Position numbers and translations under genes: made by a program. From positions 186,001-250,000 of the forward strand of contig NZ_JAOQJT010000001.1 of assembly GCF_025567285.1 (NCBI RefSeq): a DNA stretch of 64,000 nucleotides. The letters are read 5' to 3'. The notes under the pieces were generated by a model. That model did not search any database. It was not told the DNA's origin and was given only the letters and a program-made list of their open reading frames with translations. Shown here piece after piece: positions 8,913 through 17,179 of this stretch. Positions within the stretch are counted from its first letter, which is position 1. Every line of letters starts with the position of its first letter. This stretch comes from Coprococcus aceti (GTDB lineage: Bacteria; Bacillota; Clostridia; Lachnospirales; Lachnospiraceae).

Positions 8913-9593
8913 ATGAACATAAGAAACGACCGTGGCATAATCAAATGGCTCCTCATCGGTCTGTGCGCCATATTCCTCATCGTGGCACTTGTGCTCCCAC
9001 TGGTGTATGTCATAGTGACGGCGCTCCGGGACGGATGGAATGAGTATGTCACCGCCATATCCGACACCTACGCAGTGAAGTCAATACTTCTCACCTTGAA
9101 GGTCGTGGTCATCACGGTGGTGGTCAACACAATTTTCGGACTTTATGCCGCGTGGCTCATAACCAAATTCACCTTCCGGGGCAAAAAGATCATATCAACG
9201 CTCATCGATCTGCCGCTTACCATATCCCCGATCATCGCGGGCCTTATATTCGTACTTACATTTGGCAGGCAGAGCTTCCTGTATCCATACCTTGAAAAGC
9301 TCGGGATACAGATATTCTCACAGATCACACTCCCCCACATACGCTGGGCTCTGCTGTACGGAATTGTACTGTGCTCCGCAAGGGCCATGGGTGAATTTGG
9401 AGCTGTGTCAGTTCTCTCGGGACATCTCAGAGGACTCACCAACACCATGCCACTCTATATCGAGCTGCTATACCAGGCATTTGACTTCACAGGAGCCTTT
9501 GCCATGTCGTCCATACTGGTCATCATGGCAGTCATCATACTGATACTTAGAAACATACTTGAACACAGAGGAAATAAAGAGGGAGGTATATGA
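8913..9593 (+). CDS. cysW: Sulfate ABC transporter permease CysW with an internal deletion removing the EAA loop
   Basis: A 226-residue product; CysW proteins are about 270-290. The N-terminal half is normal (VVNTIFGLYAAWLITKFTF, DLPLTISPIIAGLIFVL). So is the C-terminus (LPHIRWALLYGIVLCSARAM, GEFGAVSVLSGHLRG). Between them KLGIQI is joined in frame to FSQITLPHIRW near base 9315. About 50 residues are missing, including the PFVARELIP helix and the EAA loop (EEEAA-x-LGA) that contacts the ATPase. Without it the permease should not couple to CysA. The start follows GGGAGGT. The stop is separated from the next start by one base. Confidence 0.85.
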   Translation: MNIRNDRGIIKWLLIGLCAIFLIVALVLPLVYVIVTALRDGWNEYVTAISDTYAVKSILLTLKVVVITVVVNTIFGLYAAWLITKFTFRGKKIISTLIDLPLTISPIIAGLIFVLTFGRQSFLYPYLEKLGIQIFSQITLPHIRWALLYGIVLCSARAMGEFGAVSVLSGHLRGLTNTMPLYIELLYQAFDFTGAFAMSSILVIMAVIILILRNILEHRGNKEGGI

Positions 9594-9594
9594 T

Positions 9595-11121
9595 ATGAAT
9601 ACACCTGCAGATACACATTCATACGTAGAGCTCAGAAACATCAATAAAACATTTGGAGATTACAGGGCATCCGATGATGTCAGCTTCTCCATTGAGAAAG
9701 GAAAGCTCATCGGACTTCTGGGTCCAAGTGGAAGCGGCAAGGCCACTATCCTCCGCATACTTGCAGAACTCGAGACCGCGGACTCAGGGGACATATACAT
9801 AGATGGCAAAAAAGTAAATGACATTCCCGCCAGCAAGAGGGAGATTGGCTTCGTATTCCAGAATTACGCGCTGTTCAGATACAAGACAGTGTATGACAAT
9901 ATCGCATTTGGAATGAAGATACAGAAATACCCAAAGTCAGAGATCCGCGACAGAGTAACGGAGCTGATAGAACTGGTTGGACTGAAGGGCCTTGAGAAAC
10001 GATACCCAAGGCAGTTGTCGGGAGGCCAGCGTCAGAGGGTCGCATTTGCCAGAGCTCTTGCCACCCAGCCACAGCTCCTGCTTCTCGATGAGCCATTTGC
10101 CGCTATAGATGCAAAGGTCAGAAAGGAGCTCCGCGCATGGCTCAGGGATAAGATCTGGAACGCAGCTATGAAGCTCAACTACACGCCAAACCAGTCTGCC
10201 CGCCTGCTCAAGAATGGAAAAGGCGCGACTGTGGAGAAAACCTACTATATAAATGTGCTCATGACCAGAATGGACTCTGCCACGTCGGACCCATTCTTTA
10301 CAGAACTGCTGCATGTCATAGAGAGTGAGATTCACAAGAACGGATGCAACCTGTCCAAGGTATGGTATCGGTCCATCTTCTCCGACGACAGGAGATGCAG
10401 GTATGAGAACGTGGATTCTGTAATCCGCAGGATGTGCGAGGAAGCGGATGGCCACAACGATGGGCTCATCGTCATCGGCAAATGCAACCGCGCAGCCCTG
10501 AAGAAGCTCAGCCAGCGCTATCGCAGCACAGTGTATGTCAACAGGGATTCCGCAAATGGCGAGGTGGATGAGGTCATCTGCAACGGTAGCCAGATTGCCA
10601 GAACAGCGGTTGAATACCTCATATCTCTTGGACATGAGAATATCGGATATGTGGGAAACTGCAATAACGAGGCCCGCTACAAAGGATATCTTGAAACTCT
10701 TCACGATCATGGACTTGATATCGACACGGACTACGTCATCAACACAAAGCTCAGCGAGGTTGAAGGATTTGAGGCCATGGAACACTTCATGAAGTCCGAC
10801 AAGAGCCCAACCGGAATATACTGTGCCAATGACATAACGGCCATAGGGATGCTGAAGTACCTTGCCAAATGCAAGAACAGGTATTACACTCCTTCCATCA
10901 TATCCAGCGACGGTATCGAGGAAGCCCAGTACACAACTCCGATGCTGACCACAGTGGAGATATCCAAGACGGACATGGGGCATTTCGCCCTGCAGCTTCT
11001 AATGGACAGACTCAAGGGCGGTCACAAGGGAGTAGCAAGAATTGAGCTCCAGTGCAAGCTCATCAAGAGAGATAGCTGCACACTGGCAGAAGACAGCAAA
11101 TGGTGCGAATATTACATTTAA
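9595..11121 (+). CDS. Fusion of the N-terminal part of sulfate ATPase CysA with a LacI-family regulator lacking its HTH
   Basis: This 508-residue frame is a hybrid. Residues 1-185 are CysA: Walker A-like GPSGSGKATILR, Q-loop FVFQNYALFRYKTVYDNIAF, signature LSGGQRQRVAFARAL, Walker B LLLLDEPFAAID, then KELRAWLRD. From about residue 186 (base 10150) it becomes a LacI/GalR regulator, entering at KIWNAAMKLNYTPNQSARLL, the end of the DNA-binding domain. It continues through the sugar-binding core (VYVNRDSANGEVD, YLISLGHENIGYVGN, GIYCANDITAIGML, TTVEISKTDMG). Lost are the CysA switch-His and regulatory domain and the LacI helix-turn-helix. Walker A also has Ala instead of Ser/Thr after Lys. Neither activity is expected. 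Probably a deletion scar or an assembly artefact. Confidence 0.85.
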   Translation: MNTPADTHSYVELRNINKTFGDYRASDDVSFSIEKGKLIGLLGPSGSGKATILRILAELETADSGDIYIDGKKVNDIPASKREIGFVFQNYALFRYKTVYDNIAFGMKIQKYPKSEIRDRVTELIELVGLKGLEKRYPRQLSGGQRQRVAFARALATQPQLLLLDEPFAAIDAKVRKELRAWLRDKIWNAAMKLNYTPNQSARLLKNGKGATVEKTYYINVLMTRMDSATSDPFFTELLHVIESEIHKNGCNLSKVWYRSIFSDDRRCRYENVDSVIRRMCEEADGHNDGLIVIGKCNRAALKKLSQRYRSTVYVNRDSANGEVDEVICNGSQIARTAVEYLISLGHENIGYVGNCNNEARYKGYLETLHDHGLDIDTDYVINTKLSEVEGFEAMEHFMKSDKSPTGIYCANDITAIGMLKYLAKCKNRYYTPSIISSDGIEEAQYTTPMLTTVEISKTDMGHFALQLLMDRLKGGHKGVARIELQCKLIKRDSCTLAEDSKWCEYYI

Positions 11122-11214
11122 TATCCGCACCATTTGTCGTCTGTTCATGTATCCATGTCCATATATTCAGTTTCTGTATTCAATATCTGTATCCAGCAGT
11201 TGTCCTTCTCGTGA

Positions 11215-11847
11215 CTACTCTGTCGTATCATCTGTAGTCGTATCTCCCGTAGTCATAACTGTTCCGCCGAGATACCACTCTCCATCCTTCTCATAACAAA
11301 TGATATCCATGTCCAGATCATACGGTGAAGTCTGACCCTGGAATGTCATCATTATCTTTCCGGTAACCGGAATGACATAACCCTTTGATATACCTGCTTC
11401 CTTCTGGGTCTTTCCATATACAGTGCTGCTGACTGCCGCCAGATCGCTGGACTCTGCCACATGCCCATCACCCATGGTATAGCTGACTGTATATTCTATA
11501 TTATTTTCCTTATAAGTCTGGAACACAGTGACCAGATCCTTTGACGAATCGCTGTCTATGGTATCAGGATCCATAACACTCTCCACCTTGTCAAGATCCG
11601 CTTCCTCAAGGCCCTCCATGTAGGTCTTTATCAGATCCTCGCTCTCTGATTTTCCGGTCATATTTTTTCTGACAACTATGTATATCACCACTACTATCAC
11701 TGCTAACACGATCGCACCAAGTGCTATAAACAGCTTCTTTTTGCCTTCTTTTCTGCTCTCCTCCATAAGCTGTATATCACGCTCGTCCAGCTCCATATCA
11801 TCCATTCCGCTTCCGCCTACATAATTCTTAGTTTCATTTTTTCCCAT
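11215..11847 (-). CDS. Single-span membrane protein with an extracellular domain, function unknown
   Basis: A 210-residue protein with an acidic cytoplasmic N-terminus of about 33 residues, one membrane helix (LFIALGAIVLAVIVVVIYIVV) and an outer domain of about 150 residues ending in a Thr/Asp-rich tail (TTGDTTTDDTTE). The outer domain resembles the DUF4878/NTF2-like arrangement (helix EDLIKTYMEGLEEADLDKV, then beta strands ending DGEWYLGG), as does the C-terminus of the protein encoded at 32943-33932. I do not recognise a specific family. AGGAGTT precedes the start. It is convergent with the sulfate operon and divergent from the cellobiose phosphorylase gene. Confidence 0.75.
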   Translation of the reverse strand: MGKNETKNYVGGSGMDDMELDERDIQLMEESRKEGKKKLFIALGAIVLAVIVVVIYIVVRKNMTGKSESEDLIKTYMEGLEEADLDKVESVMDPDTIDSDSSKDLVTVFQTYKENNIEYTVSYTMGDGHVAESSDLAAVSSTVYGKTQKEAGISKGYVIPVTGKIMMTFQGQTSPYDLDMDIICYEKDGEWYLGGTVMTTGDTTTDDTTE

Positions 11848-11967
11848 AGTAAATAACTCCTATACTGTTTTGATATTACACAGTATAACACAGCATAAGC
11901 ATCAATTAATTACTCAAATACAGGAATTAATACATTTAGTAATTGTGCAATTTTCACTATAACTTTG

Positions 11968-11996
11968 TTGTGTTTTAAAGTCTTTTATTATATAAT
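11968..11996 (+). promoter_or_regulatory. Predicted promoter of the cellobiose phosphorylase gene
   Basis: TTGTGT and a perfect TATAAT spaced by 17 bases, giving a leader of roughly 115 bases before the start codon. The weak -35 would suit regulation. The leader shows no riboswitch I can name. Confidence 0.5.
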
Positions 11997-12117
11997 CAGA
12001 GTGTATGGCTGACTTTAAGGGAGAATTTAGCACAAGTCGATACAAAAGCGGCTTCAGGGGGGCTGGCATAGCCATCTGGAAGCCTTCACAAAACATTGGA
12101 AGGAAGGTATATGCTAC

Positions 12118-14601
12118 ATGAAATTTGGTTATTTTGATGATGCCAACAAGGAGTATGTCATCACATCTCCTAGAACTCCTTATCCTTGGATCAACTACCT
12201 TGGAACACAGGATTTCTTTTCACTGATCTCCAACACTGCAGGAGGTTACAGCTTCTACAAGGACGCTCGTCTTCGTAGAATCACAAGATATCGTTATAAC
12301 AACGTGCCTATAGATATGGGCGGACGTTATTTCTATATCAACGACAATGGTACAATATGGAATCCGGGATGGTCACCGGTAAAGACAGAGCTTGACGAGT
12401 ATCAGTGCCGTCATGGTATGGGATATACAATCATCACAGGTAAGAAGAATGACCTTAAGGCTGAGGTTACTTTCTTTGTTCCTCAGAACTACGCTGGAGA
12501 GGTTCAGCAGGTCGTTCTTACAAATGAAGGCTCAGAGGAGAAGACATTCTCATTCTTCTCATTTGAGGAGTGGTGTCTCTGGGATGCACAGGATGACTGC
12601 ACCAACTTCCAGAGAAACTTCAGTACAGGTCGTGTAGAGGTTGTCGGATCAACTATCTACCACAAGACAGAGTACAGAGACAGACGTGACCACTTCGCAT
12701 TCTACACAGTGAATGACGAGATCGATGGTTACGATACAGACAGAGATTCATTCATCGGACTTTACAACGGCTTCCACAACCCACAGGCTGTTGAGGCTGG
12801 CAAGTCAAATGATTCATTTGCTGATGGATGGTCGCCTATCGCTTCACACTACAAGAAGATCACTCTTGCTCCAGGCGAGACAAAGACTCTTGTATTTATA
12901 CTTGGATATGTTGAGATGCCTGTTGACCAGAAGTTCGAGGCAGACGGCAAGACTATCAATAAGGTAAAGGCTCTCGAGATGATCGAGAAGTACAACACTC
13001 CTGAGAAGGTTGCTGCAGGTCTTGAGGAGCTCAAGGAGCACTGGAACAGACTGTTGAGCATTCTCAACGTCAACACACCTGATGACAAGGTTAACCGTAT
13101 GGTCAACATCTGGAATCAGTATCAGTGTATGGTTACATTCAACCTTTCACGTTCAGCTTCATACTTCGAGTCAGGTATCGGCCGTGGTATGGGATTCCGT
13201 GATTCCAACCAGGATGTGCTTGGATTTGTTCATCAGATCCCTGATCGTGCAAGAGAGAGAATCATCGATATAGCTTCAACACAGTTCCCAGACGGTGGAT
13301 GCTACCATCAGTACCAGCCACTTACCAAGAAGGGTAACGCAGATATCGGTGGAGACTTCTCAGATGATCCATTATGGCTGATCCTTTCAGTTTCAGCTTA
13401 TATCAAGGAGACTGGCGACTGGGGCATCCTTGACGAGATGGTTCCATATGACAACGATATGTCAATTGCAAAGCCTATGCTTGACCACCTCAAGGTTTCA
13501 TTCTACAAGATCGTGAACAACCTTGGACCACACGGACTTCCACTTGCAATGAGAGCTGACTGGAACGATTGTATCAACCTTTCATGCTTCTCAGATACAC
13601 CAGGTGAGAGCTTCCAGACATACACCAACCCTAAGTTCGCTGCTGAGGGTGGATACTCAAAGGTTGCTGAGTCAGTTATGGTTGCTACACTCTTCACATA
13701 TGCAGGTCCTAACTACGTTGCTATCCTTAAGCACCTTGGAATGGACGCTGAGGCTGATGCTGCTCAGGCTGAGATTGACAAGATGAAGGCCAACATCATG
13801 GAGTCAGCATGGGACGGCGACTGGTTCCTCAGAGCTTACGATGCAAACGGTGAGAAGATGGGATCCAAGGAGTGCGAGGAAGGTCAGATCTTCATCGAGC
13901 CACAGGGATTCGCTATCATGTCAGACATCGGTAAGGATCAGGGCTGCGACAAGAAGACTCTTGCTGCAATCGATGAGAGACTTAATACACAGCACGGACT
14001 TGTACTCAACAACCCAGCATTTACAAAGTATTACATCCAGTATGGTGAGATTTCTACATACCCAGGTGGATACAAGGAGAATGCCGGAATCTTCACACAT
14101 AACAATGCATGGATCATCTGTGCTGCTGCTTACGCAGGTGCCGGTGATCAGGCATTTAAGTACTACTCAGAGATAGCTCCAGCTTTCACTGAGGAGACAT
14201 CAGATATACACAAGACTGAGCCATATGTATACGGCCAGATGATCGGTGGTAAGGATGCCGGATCTGATATCGGCAAGCCGGGCAACCACTTCGGTCAGGG
14301 TAAGAACTCATGGCTGACTGGTACTGCTGCTTGGAACATGGTAGCTATATCACAGTACATCCTTGGTATCTCAGCAGACTTCGATGGTCTGAAGATCGAT
14401 CCATCAATTCCTGCTGCATGGGATGGAATGACAGCTACACGTCAGTTCCGTGGTGCTACATACGACATCAAGGTTTCTAACCCAGCTCACATCAACAAGG
14501 GCGTTAAGAGCGTACTCGTTGATGGCAACGCTATCGAGGGCAACGTTATCCCAGCATTTGGCGATGGCAAGACTCACTCAGTAGAGGTTGTAATGGGCTA
14601 A
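12118..14601 (+). CDS. Cellobiose phosphorylase (GH94)
   Basis: An 827-residue GH94 enzyme that splits cellobiose with phosphate into glucose and alpha-glucose-1-phosphate in the cytoplasm, saving one ATP per disaccharide. The N-terminus (KFGYFDDANKEYVITSPRTP, then YPWINYLGT) and the run RRITRYRYNNVPIDMGGRYF are close to clostridial cellobiose phosphorylases. The catalytic-acid region MRADWNDCINLSCFSD lies near residues 478-493 and the conserved GMGFRDSNQDVLGF near 358. Length is normal. Codon use is strongly biased, suggesting high expression. GGAAGG precedes the start. A terminator follows. Nearby GH5 endoglucanase and phosphoglucomutase complete the route. Cellodextrin phosphorylase is a less likely alternative. 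Confidence 0.93.
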   Translation: MKFGYFDDANKEYVITSPRTPYPWINYLGTQDFFSLISNTAGGYSFYKDARLRRITRYRYNNVPIDMGGRYFYINDNGTIWNPGWSPVKTELDEYQCRHGMGYTIITGKKNDLKAEVTFFVPQNYAGEVQQVVLTNEGSEEKTFSFFSFEEWCLWDAQDDCTNFQRNFSTGRVEVVGSTIYHKTEYRDRRDHFAFYTVNDEIDGYDTDRDSFIGLYNGFHNPQAVEAGKSNDSFADGWSPIASHYKKITLAPGETKTLVFILGYVEMPVDQKFEADGKTINKVKALEMIEKYNTPEKVAAGLEELKEHWNRLLSILNVNTPDDKVNRMVNIWNQYQCMVTFNLSRSASYFESGIGRGMGFRDSNQDVLGFVHQIPDRARERIIDIASTQFPDGGCYHQYQPLTKKGNADIGGDFSDDPLWLILSVSAYIKETGDWGILDEMVPYDNDMSIAKPMLDHLKVSFYKIVNNLGPHGLPLAMRADWNDCINLSCFSDTPGESFQTYTNPKFAAEGGYSKVAESVMVATLFTYAGPNYVAILKHLGMDAEADAAQAEIDKMKANIMESAWDGDWFLRAYDANGEKMGSKECEEGQIFIEPQGFAIMSDIGKDQGCDKKTLAAIDERLNTQHGLVLNNPAFTKYYIQYGEISTYPGGYKENAGIFTHNNAWIICAAAYAGAGDQAFKYYSEIAPAFTEETSDIHKTEPYVYGQMIGGKDAGSDIGKPGNHFGQGKNSWLTGTAAWNMVAISQYILGISADFDGLKIDPSIPAAWDGMTATRQFRGATYDIKVSNPAHINKGVKSVLVDGNAIEGNVIPAFGDGKTHSVEVVMG

Positions 14602-14656
14602 TATAGACCGTGGATTATAAAGCACATTTAAGAAAATATACGTAAGTATATAGTGC

Positions 14657-14699
14657 AAAAGCCCCACAATATCTATTTTAGATATTGTGGGGCTTTTTT
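14657..14699. terminator. Bidirectional rho-independent terminator
   Basis: A perfect 19-base-pair stem (AAAAGCCCCACAATATCTA and its complement) with a short loop, flanked by T runs in the plus direction and an A-rich run on the other side. It ends the cellobiose phosphorylase gene on plus and can also serve the spoIID/spoIIQ-like pair on minus, about 100 bases beyond its stop. Confidence 0.93.
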
Positions 14700-14799
14700 G
14701 TTTATATGGCCTATCTTCTTCATCCCGCCACGGGATTGTCGCAAAACGCTGTGTTGTCCTCGTAAAAGATACAAATTAGCAACCTGTCCAACCCTACCT

Positions 14800-15561
14800 C
14801 TACTGTATAAGCAGCATCGGATCCACAGGATTGCCGTCCTTCTCGACTGCAAAATAGAGATTGCTTCCTTCCTCGCTGTAGAATCTGCTTGGCTCGCCAA
14901 CGGTTCCCACTACCTGGCCGGCATCCAGATGCTCGCCAAGTGCAACCTTCACATCCTGAAGCTGTCCAAGTGTCACGGTGTAGCCGTCTCCAAGCTCAAG
15001 CTTGACGTAATTGCCCAGCTCTGGGTTGCTTGAGACCTCCGCTACCTTACTCTCATATACAGCCTTGACCTCATCGCCCGTCTGCGCCTCAATTACCATT
15101 GCAGGGCTGCACTTGTATTCCTTGAGTGTCTCAAAATACACTGTCGTATCCATGCTGTAAGGAATTATCACATTGCCATTTATAGGCCATGATATGCTAT
15201 CCTTTGGATCGTAATGCAGGCTGTCATTTGAAACTCCTGAAGCTCCAGTCTCAGCACTCTCACTCTCCGCTGTGGATGCAGTGGAATTCTCTATGGTATT
15301 ATCCGTCTCAATATCTTTCTGCTCTGATGTACCTTCATCCGACACTCCGCTGTTCTTATCATTTTTCTTATCGTTCAAAGCTTCCTTCGCATCGGCTTCC
15401 GTCGTACTGTCATTCGGCGTATTCTGTCCTATTGTTATGGTCTTCTCATTTGAATTGGTCTGTGCGTTATAAAGTCCGAGCACTGTCACAAGCACTGCCA
15501 TGCCTGTGATGAGCGAGATATAAAATATATTCTTCTTTATGCCGCCCAAAAATTTCTTCAT
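14800..15561 (-). CDS. SpoIIQ-like LytM (M23) domain protein with degenerate active site
   Basis: A protein of about 253 residues with one N-terminal membrane helix (FYISLITGMAVLVTVLGLY), a long Ser/Thr/Glu/Asp-rich linker (residues 40-120), and a C-terminal LytM/M23 fold (VIEAQTGDEVKAVYESKV, then LELGDGYTVTLGQL, VKVALGEHLDAGQVVGTVGE). The zinc ligands of active peptidases are not seen: the first His site reads CSPAM and the final HxH site reads LYFAV. Such inactive forms match the engulfment protein SpoIIQ, which pairs with SpoIIIAH across the forespore membrane. It directly follows spoIID, as in other Clostridia. The start at 15561 follows GAGGTG by six bases. Confidence 0.8.
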   Translation of the reverse strand: MKKFLGGIKKNIFYISLITGMAVLVTVLGLYNAQTNSNEKTITIGQNTPNDSTTEADAKEALNDKKNDKNSGVSDEGTSEQKDIETDNTIENSTASTAESESAETGASGVSNDSLHYDPKDSISWPINGNVIIPYSMDTTVYFETLKEYKCSPAMVIEAQTGDEVKAVYESKVAEVSSNPELGNYVKLELGDGYTVTLGQLQDVKVALGEHLDAGQVVGTVGEPSRFYSEEGSNLYFAVEKDGNPVDPMLLIQ

Positions 15562-15644
15562 ATTCATCACCTCATCTGTATCATGTCCACTTATTGGCAC
15601 TTATATACAGATGATTTGAATGTGTAAATATTTTTTATCAACCT

Positions 15645-16595
15645 TTATTTTGCAATCTCTATTCCAGTATAATAATACCTGAGGATCTGATCATACTTCT
15701 CTCCATTTTCCGCCAATACAGACGCCCCATACAGTGACATTCCCAGAGAATCTCCAACGCCCACCGTTATGATCCTGTATCCATCCTTAACCTTATCTAT
15801 GTGTATATTCGTCGAGGCAAGTCCCAGTTGTTCTTTGAAAACATCAGCCTCCAGCTCGCTCCCAAATACATTTATGGTCTGTGCAAATCCAGATTCTGTG
15901 GCTGTCATAACCTTGACCTCATCCGTCATATTGTCAGCGTCTATCCATTTTCTGAATATCTTCTGAAGCCTGTCCCCGTTGTATATCTCAGTGGTCGAAA
16001 AGTCCTCCGCCATCTGATCCACATCACTTGCCACCTGCCTGAGATACGGTATGTCATGCCCATATATTTCCTGTGCACTCACAGTATGCCCTGTACTTAT
16101 CATATGATACGCCGGAAGTATTACCTCTCCACCGTATTTCATAACCTGTCCACCGGTCGCATACACCGCCTTCTCCGCCCTTCTCATTATCCCGGAGCAC
16201 TCGCCTCCCCATTTCTTCTTGAGCTGCGATTCCGTATATCTTATCTCCCGGAGCTGGGACTCATTTATAAGATTCTTTGTCTGCCCCTGTGTGGCGGAAT
16301 TTCTGTCATTTTCATCCATCTGGTAATAGATTCCGGTCCTAACCACAACTGCGACCGCCTTGAGCATTTCATCGCTCCATTTGTCACTCATCATTCCCGC
16401 CAGCGTCGATGCTGTATACTCTTCCACATCCACGAGGGAATACTCCCCATTATCATAAATACACACATTGCGTCCGCTTTTTGCCGATCCGTCAGTGTTA
16501 TCTCCCCCAACCGCCTTGTCGTATATTCCTGATATTATGTAAGCAAGTGCCATAGCACACGCAATCCCTATAATGATCGTCTTTGCATTCCTCAT
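15645..16595 (-). CDS. spoIID: Stage II sporulation protein D (peptidoglycan lytic transglycosylase)
   Basis: A protein of about 316 residues with an N-terminal membrane anchor (TIIIGIACAMALAYIIS) and a SpoIID/LytB domain. SpoIID is a mother-cell enzyme that cuts peptidoglycan glycans during engulfment. Visible features are VDVEEYTASTLAGMM, LKAVAVVVRTGIYYQ, and CSGIMRRAEKAVYATGGQVM. Also present are AYHMISTGHTVSAQEIYG and the C-terminal GMSLYGASVLAENG with RYYYTGIEI. In B. subtilis the last motif starts GHGVGMSQYGA; here the HG is DS. The start at 16595 follows GGGAGG; an earlier ATG at 16610 is less well placed. The stop lies 83 bases before the SpoIIQ-like start, supporting a sporulation operon. 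Confidence 0.88.
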   Translation of the reverse strand: MRNAKTIIIGIACAMALAYIISGIYDKAVGGDNTDGSAKSGRNVCIYDNGEYSLVDVEEYTASTLAGMMSDKWSDEMLKAVAVVVRTGIYYQMDENDRNSATQGQTKNLINESQLREIRYTESQLKKKWGGECSGIMRRAEKAVYATGGQVMKYGGEVILPAYHMISTGHTVSAQEIYGHDIPYLRQVASDVDQMAEDFSTTEIYNGDRLQKIFRKWIDADNMTDEVKVMTATESGFAQTINVFGSELEADVFKEQLGLASTNIHIDKVKDGYRIITVGVGDSLGMSLYGASVLAENGEKYDQILRYYYTGIEIAK

Positions 16596-16626
16596 TTCAC
16601 CCTCCCGCATTTTTATACCTCTTATA

Positions 16627-16655
16627 TATATATCGTTTTTACACTGCTCATATAC
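16627..16655 (-). promoter_or_regulatory. Possible sigma-E-type promoter of spoIID
   Basis: On the minus strand GTATAT and GATATATA are 15 bases apart, about 30 bases before the spoIID start. This loosely resembles the ATA / CATA-like elements of mother-cell sigma-E promoters. The AT-rich context makes a chance match possible. Confidence 0.3.
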
Positions 16656-16701
16656 CCTTTTTACTGAGAAATCTTAACGCAAATTTTAGTCGTATCGTTT
16701 A

Positions 16702-16730
16702 TTGACAAATGCAACATGACATAATATGAT
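16702..16730 (+). promoter_or_regulatory. Strong sigma-A promoter of the cold-shock gene
   Basis: A perfect TTGACA and TATGAT separated by 17 bases. Transcription would start near 16737, leaving a leader of about 120 bases, as is usual for cold-shock genes whose leader folds differently at low temperature. Confidence 0.8.
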
Positions 16731-16856
16731 AATAGCGTATTCAAGATTAACGGTTCGATTGCTATATAAGGTAAGCTTTTCTTTGGAGTATTCTCTATAA
16801 GGTATATTGTAGTGTTTTCATTGAGTACAAATTTTCATTTTTAGGAGGTACTCGTG

Positions 16857-17072
16857 ATGAAGAACGGTACAGTTAAGTGGTTCAACGGAGAAAAGGGTTA
16901 TGGATTCATCTCAGATGATGAGACAGGAAAGGACGTATTTGTTCATTTTTCAGCAATCAACTCTGATGGATATAAGACTCTTAACGAGGGACAGAAGGTT
17001 ACATTTGACGTAGAGGCTGATCCTAAGGACGCTTCTAAGGAGAGAGCAACTAACGTAACAGTTGTAGCTTAA
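16857..17072 (+). CDS. Cold-shock protein, CspA family
   Basis: A 71-residue single OB-fold protein with both RNA-binding motifs: KWFNGEKGYGFIS (RNP1) and VFVHFSAI (RNP2). It binds single-stranded RNA and melts secondary structure, acting as an RNA chaperone. GTG at 16854 is also in frame, but the ATG at 16857 lies eight bases after AGGAGG and gives the usual MKNGTVKWF start. It is monocistronic, with its own strong promoter, a long leader and a terminator 27 bases after the stop. Codon use suggests abundant expression. Confidence 0.95.
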   Translation: MKNGTVKWFNGEKGYGFISDDETGKDVFVHFSAINSDGYKTLNEGQKVTFDVEADPKDASKERATNVTVVA

Positions 17073-17097
17073 TTCACATATAACCATTAACACAAGA

Positions 17098-17142
17098 ACA
17101 GGCGCTATACAGATCTTTGATCTATATAGCGCCTGTTTTTTA
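17098..17142 (+). terminator. Rho-independent terminator of the cold-shock gene
   Basis: ACAGGCGCTATA pairs with TATAGCGCCTGT, extended by GAT/ATC inner pairs, then a run of seven T. Confidence 0.92.
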
Positions 17143-17179
17143 TTGCTTGTTAATATCACGGTTTCCTCACGGCTTCCCG

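Noticed and set aside
9937..10983. 348-codon minus-strand frame opposite the CysA-LacI fusion
   Set aside because: The plus-strand product matches known families over its entire length, while this product has no recognisable motifs and no ribosome site.
15801..16532. 243-codon plus-strand frame opposite spoIID
   Set aside because: The minus-strand product is a clear SpoIID with ribosome site; the plus-strand product is rich in His, Cys and Ile without family features.
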